From Moniliophthora roreri (Eukaryota > Basidiomycota > Agaricomycetes > Agaricales > Marasmiaceae), in the NCBI GenBank assembly GCA_001466705.2, contig LATX02000200.1:248001-312000 (forward strand): a stretch of DNA of 64,000 nt. Reading direction: 5' to 3'. A program made the position numbers and the translations under genes. Every line of letters begins with the position of its first letter. Position 1 is the first letter of the stretch. Shown in pieces: positions 58,416 through 64,000 of the stretch. Under the pieces are notes generated by a model, which saw only the letters and a program-made list of their open reading frames with translations, was not told where the DNA came from and ran no database searches.

Positions 58416-60056
58416 CTACTTTCGGAACCACAGCATTGCCCGCAACCAACGCCATCGAGGCGGTGGAGGAGCGGTATTCCAGCTTTTCGAGCATGAATCA
58501 GTAACAAGCAAGCGTAAGGCGGGCGAAAGAAGATACACACTGGATTAGAAGATTTCCTCGACCAACGATTTCGTTCTCCAATAGTTTCGGCATACCAGCA
58601 CCGATAATTGTGCACGAACCAACGTTAGTGTTGCTGTCCACCTTGACCGACAAAGTCCCTCCGTCAACGCTCGTGAAACTTAACCTTCCATTCGCTTTGG
58701 AACGAGGAAGTTGAACGGTCATGGATAAGTCATCGCCATTGCGGGAGAATCTATCATGATTCGCCTGCTGCACGACAAAGACGATGTCTTGGAATGTATA
58801 ATCTGGCCTTTCGTGGCCTACGCCTCTGAAGGGAATCTTGGTTCCTGGGCAGGTGCCCGGAGCAATTTCCACATCGAGGACCACGTCGACCTTCTCTCCA
58901 GAGAGATGATAACGTGTAATCCTGAACCGGCAGTTTTTACCATGGTATAGATCCTCCAGCGACATGACTAGGAAGTATTTCCATTCTTTGGATGTTCCGA
59001 TACCATAAGAAGAAAGTTCAGGGCGACTGCCAAAGGAGCCCGTCGATTTCTTAACGCTGTACGGAGGCTGTGGTTTCGGAGGATTGTAAACAATGTCGGT
59101 TACTTCCGCATCACTAAGTGACAATTAGCCCGTGCAGAGCCTTCACTTACGAGAAGACGTACCAGAGTGTGGTGCGCGACCGTGACACAGCAACACTAGG
59201 CTGTTCACTGGGAGCTTGAGAGACACTAAGTCGTTCGCTGCCGAGGCTTAACATCAGTGCATTAGTGCGTGACTTGGTAACTTAAGGGAATGATGTAGGC
59301 GTACTGCTCATTGCCGCTATTCACTACCTCCGGGATGTCCGCCATGGAAGCAGATAGAAACTTTGGGGAGCTTGGAGCGACTGGTGTGACGGGGCTAGGC
59401 AATGAAAAGTAATCCTGTAGCGCCTCGTCGATTGATTGCGCGGGTGGAGTGATAGGCGGGCGATCAAAGTTGAAAGACGAAGCATCCGTGCCCCTAGTGG
59501 GGGTACGAGTCAGGAAGCGAGGCGTAGACGGGGCAGTAGTAACAGACTCAAAGCTCGACTGGCGAGAAGAGGAGTTGAAACTACTCGCGACTGTAGAAGT
59601 TGACGAGCCGCGACGAGTGCTCCATGAGGGCCTGTGGAATACTGGCGGTCTAGATTCGGGAGAGCCAGAAGCAGGAGGATGTGCTGCCTCCTGGCGAACC
59701 TTGTTTACTGCGGCTATGTGCCTTTCGAGCATAATAGCACGATAAGCATTATTCACCTAGTGAGAACGTGAGATCGGGTAAGGCGAAACCTAGAAGGATA
59801 ATGACGCACCTCTGCGTACTTGGTTGTGGCCATATTTTTATCGTCGATATGGCGATCAGGATGCCACGCTAGCGACTAAGGGATACCGGATATCAGCACA
59901 GTATCACTACTATCTGTTGATGATGGGAACACTGACCAGCTTCTTGTACGCTGCCTTTATCTCCTCCTTACTAGCATCGTTTCGTACTCCAAGAATCTTG
60001 TACCAATTCTGGCTTTGAGGTTGTTTGATGGTCGTCGTTGTCGTTGGCGGGGCCAT
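58416..60056 (-). CDS. DnaJ/Hsp40 co-chaperone with C-terminal substrate domain
   Basis: Exons include 59937-60056, 59810-59875, one from 59756 down to about 59280, a small one near 59155-59240, and a large one 59110 to about 58558, then a short tail exon. The J domain is NWYKILGVRNDASKEEIKAA YKKL, LAWHPDRH (the HPD that triggers Hsp70 ATPase) and AEVNNAYRAI. A long Ser/Pro-rich linker stands where class II proteins have a Gly/Phe region. The C-terminal part matches the Sis1/DNAJB peptide-binding barrels: MSLEDLYHGKNCRFRITRYH, LDVEIAPGTCPGTKIPFRGV, DIVFVVQQANHDRFSRNGDD. No zinc-finger repeats. The last exon would encode a Trp/Arg-rich tail (RWRWLRAMLWFRK). One junction near 59240-59290 is unresolved. 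Probably cytosolic. Confidence 0.85.
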
Positions 60057-63000
60057 AGACGACACGCAAGGAAAGCAAGAGTCAACTTCGTTGAGGAAGG
60101 AATGCAGCACGGCTAAACGATTTTGTGTGAGGGAGAGCCCGAGACATATTAATACCTTGAGTCTCATTATATCACTATTCGGCACCTAGGAAGATCCTTC
60201 AGCGGCAGCTCCAGATCGCGAACATCCAAATCCATACACCGGCTTTGCAGACGCCTCGTGTAAAGCACGATCATCAACTACAAATAGTGCACCTGCTTTG
60301 CCGGAAATGAAAAACGAGTTTCCTTACTAAGGGAATGTAGTCATAGTGGTGCAGGACAGAGAACCAGGTCTTAGGGTATGTGGCCACTAACCGACAACAG
60401 TTGTGTGTTGTGTGAATGTTCAAAGATGGCTTGTCCGTACGATTCCGAGCATCGAATCAATAGATAATGGCCACGCTTTCATGTGAAGTAAAGTCAACTT
60501 CGGATAGCGCAGTAGAAGTCCATAGAATGTCTGCTTCTATTCACAGTCCTTGCTGGTAGGTGGCAGGATAATCTTCCCAGCAAGAGCTAAAAATCGACAT
60601 CGAAGTTCATTTCCTGTCACGCTCGCTGAGGAATCGTCCGACATAAGCTCTGATACGATGGTAAAGGCACATATCCCCAGTCAAGCTTTGGAGTCCCTGA
60701 GGTGATTTCCCCTACAACAGAAGCCGTATCGCTGAGTTTCCTGCGTCATGGTCGGTAATGTCGGAATCCGTAGCAGCGCTCGGAAATTCATATGTTCGAT
60801 TCACGTAACCTAGGAACGTCTATAGGCACTGATAAGTAGCGCAGCGAGCCTCGAATATGAGGTATGTACGCGCTTACTATTGGTGTGTGTCGGTCCGCTC
60901 GCTATAGATTGCTGAATGATACTCGAACTTATCCGATATCAGCAATTCCTCGACATTGCCACCTCGGCTCCTTCCGAGTTCAGGGATATCGGCGCAACTT
61001 TTTCGTGTAGAGAGGCACCAATTCGTGAACTCCCTGGATCATAGCAATTCTGCGGGCCACCTAAATGTGAGATAATACGAATCGGTAGAAAAGAACTATA
61101 AAGTAATTCACCAGCGCTCCTTCGATCGAATAGCGTTAATGCTAGACTTTGAAACAGGCTCGGGCTGCAGTCAAAATTTTGGATACGGCAAGTGATCGAA
61201 AATGGGAACTTCAGGGCCTGGTATGTTGCACAGCTTGCAGTGGCGACTTGCGACTTGCAGTTAGCCCCGGATGAGGAGATCGTCCCCCCTAAAACATGTC
61301 TGCAGTCGTGTACATTCAGGCAAGTAATTCGTCGAATACAGTGGACAGTTTACTGCAGTTATCTAGCATCGGCAAGAACCGCTCCTATCTGCAATCCCTG
61401 GGTAGAGGAAAACCGAGGTAGTTAATCATCCGCTAATCAGAAATGATCAAGATTACGATGGTGAATGATAGGTAAATACTTACGTCTTTAGAAATTGAGC
61501 ATTTTTAGGTGCAGCAACCGAAAGAGAGAGACCGAACCTTGACGAACTCTTCAGAGCGGAGAAAGCAAACTTGTGGCCTGGCAGTTAGTATGTAAAACAC
61601 ATTCAGAAAGGCGCGACGCTGGGCAGGCTTATTCTGGTTTGACGTCGACTTTGGACAAGCCATGTTCGGTAAATTGGTGGTCTCCTGCTGTAGTAATAGC
61701 TGAGAAAGGTTCCAGCAGCTGAGAAATCGAGATCATAGTGCGCAATGTTTCATGAAAACTAAAACGCACCACGTTAAAGCCCCGTCTCAGCTAATGAGCA
61801 CTCAAACCTCCGCTGTCATTTGCAATTCCCGCGTAGTTTGAGGGCGTGGACTAGTTTAGTGCTAGTGGTGCGCTGAGTGTAAGGAACCATGTCGCTCGCT
61901 TACCGTTGAAAGGTCGCCATTCCCACCACAGTATCGAGACCCCAACAACCGGCCAACAGCATGTCCGAACGGAGCAACATATGATGGATGGCCCGGGGAT
62001 GAAGAGTTTTGACCAAGCGAAGAGTGCATATCTCTCTCTCTGAATTTGATTCTGGGGTGAGAATCACGACCGACGAGAGAGATAGAGCTAAAACAGCGAC
62101 TACAGATGAATAGCTGGTGTAGCTGGCATGCTGTAGAGAGCCTGATGTCGCAGTTCTGGGATGGTTTTGAACGTACAACTCAAACCCGTGCCGAACACGT
62201 ACAGCAGGCAGACAGCATGTATGCCTTACCCCCGGAAAAGCCAGGGACCAAAATATCTGCGAGGTGACCCAGGAGAAAAGTGCCTCTGATTTCGGCCGTC
62301 CTGCATCCATTCTGTGGAGCCAAGCGGCCTGCAGGGTCTATGGTGTTTCAGAAAACCGTGTCAGCTCATGTAGATCGAAAAAGCCAATAGAATATGTAAA
62401 AGATACTGACTGGGAATAAAAAGTCGTCGTAGGCCACTCCATATTATTCTTTATCCATGAAAACGCGTCGTGGCCTTCAGAGATGCTGGTGAAAATTGAC
62501 CTTCAAGCTTTCTCTCTAGATCGTAAGGTCCGTACAATGAAAGCGCAAGGACCCTGAGGAGGTTCGCGGGAGAGAACACGAGGATTCCAAACCACATTCA
62601 AATCTCATAACTTTGTGGAGAAGAATGAAATCGGAAAGCAGATGCAATAGAGACGCGCAGTAGCGTACGGTTGAAAACTAGCCTAGAGAGAGTCAACGTC
62701 GGAGCTCATGAAAATCCGAGATTCATGTACCACCAGGTATTACCGAATAGTCTTGCGTAAGACTTGAGAGATTCTCGAGTGGCATTCAACTCTATAAGAC
62801 CATCGTCAGAGAAAAAATTCTACCACAGATGGAGACCTTGACACTGAAACCTTGGCATGGTGCTTGACGAGTCTCCACGTTGTCAGCGAGTACTTGGAAA
62901 GCTCATAAGTTAACCTTTCCAGAGTGATTTTGGGTTTCCAGAGGGCTTGATTCAAACCAGGGTCTTTCTGAAGAATAAACCAGAGGCATAGATGAACTTT

Positions 63001-63282
63001 GGCAGAAAGAGCGCTGTCGCGACGCGTGTCACTAGTCCCAGTGGGCAGGAAGCAGGACGAGTCACGTTTTAGTTGACGCATGGGAAATTGCACATGGGGA
63101 TTCGGCAAACTGTGCCTTGGCTCCTTTCTCCACTCTCTCGCTTGCCGCTGCGCCAGTGCATCTCACGAATCCTTGTAACGATCTACGTCACGATTTATAT
63201 GCATTTTACTCTCCAGAATCTCTGAAAACATTGCGAAATATCCGTTCTGGGACTTTGAAATTATTTCACATCGAATGCCCTC
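60057..63282. other. 3.2 kb without a recognisable gene
   Basis: Minus-strand frames at 61900-62310 (with a possible membrane stretch SSVVAVLALSLSSVVIL) and 62806-63108 are open but show no family motif and no clear intron chain. I see no tRNA, repeat or element ends. It may hold fast-evolving genes or be true intergenic space. Confidence 0.45.
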
Positions 63283-64000
63283 ATGAAATTGCCAGGGCTG
63301 CTGCACAACTTGCCATTACTTCACCTCATTCTCGATTTTGGTCAGGTTGCTGCTTATACCCCGGAACCGAGGTGCGTATTCATTGCAGTGCTGAAAAATC
63401 AGTACAATTCATCAGAAAATAGATGGGGGCAAGCTTCAGCACTCATATACAACGCTCTATACATCCATGGAGGAATGACGGATCCTTCGAACGCTTTTTC
63501 GTACACAAGTGCCCCAATTAACGACGATTTGCTCTATCTATCTTTATCTACACCCTTCAACATATCTTCACCGCCGTGGGTCCTTGTCGGCGAACCAACC
63601 AACTCCACAGATCCCATCGAACCAGGACCTGCGGTCGCTTGGCACACACTATCTCCTCTCAACACATCACTATCACTTCTATTTGGTGGACAACCTGCTA
63701 TCAGCTCACCTACAGTGCTCACTTTACGAGCAGATTCTGCTTGGTTGTTGGATATTCTCAATCGTCTAGCACCTTCTTGGTGGCAGGGACCGATGTCGTG
63801 GGCTGATGAGCCTTTACGCCGAATACATCACACTGCAACGACCACAAAGGAGGGATTTGTTTTCATAATTGGTGGAGAGAGGGCAGATGGATCTCAAAAT
63901 ACATTTTCTGAACATTTCGTTTTCGATCCCGCCGGACCATCCTTTACCCAATTGTCAACGACGGACAGTCCTCCTGGTATTACAGGTCATACTTCCGTAC
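63283..64000 (+). CDS. Secreted or membrane Kelch-repeat protein (5' part)
   Basis: Exon 1 63283-63371 encodes MKLPGLLHNLPLLHLILDFG then QVAAYTPEPR: a hydrophobic leader likely to be a signal peptide followed by the first Kelch strand. After the intron 63372-63422 come WGQASALIYNALYIHGGMTD, LSLLFGGQ and FVFIIGGERADGS, the double-Gly turns of successive Kelch blades. The frame continues open to the window edge. Mushroom genomes carry many such proteins, usually with a signal peptide, a Kelch propeller, one membrane helix and a cytoplasmic tail; only the first part is seen here. Function unknown. The start could lie elsewhere if the leader is on another exon. Confidence 0.75.
   Translation, partial: MKLPGLLHNLPLLHLILDFGQVAAYTPEPRCVFIAVLKNQYNSSENRWGQASALIYNALYIHGGMTDPSNAFSYTSAPINDDLLYLSLSTPFNISSPPWVLVGEPTNSTDPIEPGPAVAWHTLSPLNTSLSLLFGGQPAISSPTVLTLRADSAWLLDILNRLAPSWWQGPMSWADEPLRRIHHTATTTKEGFVFIIGGERADGSQNTFSEHFVFDPAGPSFTQLSTTDSPPGITGHTSV

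Overview
The window looks like a nuclear scaffold piece from a mushroom-forming basidiomycete (Agaricomycetes). The evidence is dense intron-rich genes with introns of about 48-60 bp, fungal housekeeping genes (TDP1, ADA2, CBF5, eL22, VPS51, a type II DnaJ), an expanded seven-helix membrane family and a secreted Kelch protein of the mushroom type. The species cannot be named from sequence alone. For TDP1, ADA2, CBF5, eL22, VPS51 and two membrane paralogs I traced every exon by hand, and the exon lengths sum to a multiple of three.

Layout. 1-5.1 kb: a MYND-finger protein and TDP1, divergently transcribed. 5.1-5.36 kb: start of a gene cut off at an assembly join. 5.37-29.4 kb: an AT-rich, CpG-poor repeat cluster without intact genes. 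It is built from a few repeat families in direct and inverted orientation and holds a solo LTR with 5-bp target duplication, a gag relic, a minisatellite, and a 2.07-kb inverted-terminal-repeat element whose empty site is also present. Seven single N bases mark contig joins here, and several 'duplications' abut them, so part of the layout is probably artefact. 29.44-32.78 kb: a Tc1/mariner-type element with TA target duplication, a dead transposase and a second, convergent gene of unknown function. 32.78-33.64 kb: an 860-bp foldback element.

34.7-41 kb: two intact tandem genes for a seven-helix membrane family plus a dead copy; a third intact copy lies at 50.4-52.0 kb. 41.7-43.8 kb: a large disordered acidic/basic protein. 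44.2-46.9 and 55.6-57.2 kb: three members of an unrecognised family with a CFSCG motif, a SAM-like helical pattern and a shared promoter block. 47.8-50.0 kb: ADA2. 53-55.4 kb: eL22 and CBF5 head to head on a short shared promoter. 57.4-60.1 kb: VPS51 and a DnaJ protein, convergent. 60.1-63.3 kb: no recognisable gene. 63.3 kb to the end: the start of a Kelch protein.

Functional themes are DNA repair (TDP1), SAGA-type histone acetylation (ADA2), ribosome and rRNA/snoRNP biogenesis (eL22, CBF5), endosome-to-Golgi tethering (VPS51) and protein folding (DnaJ). These are ordinary chromosomal genes interrupted by one heterochromatin-like repeat island and two lineage-expanded families.
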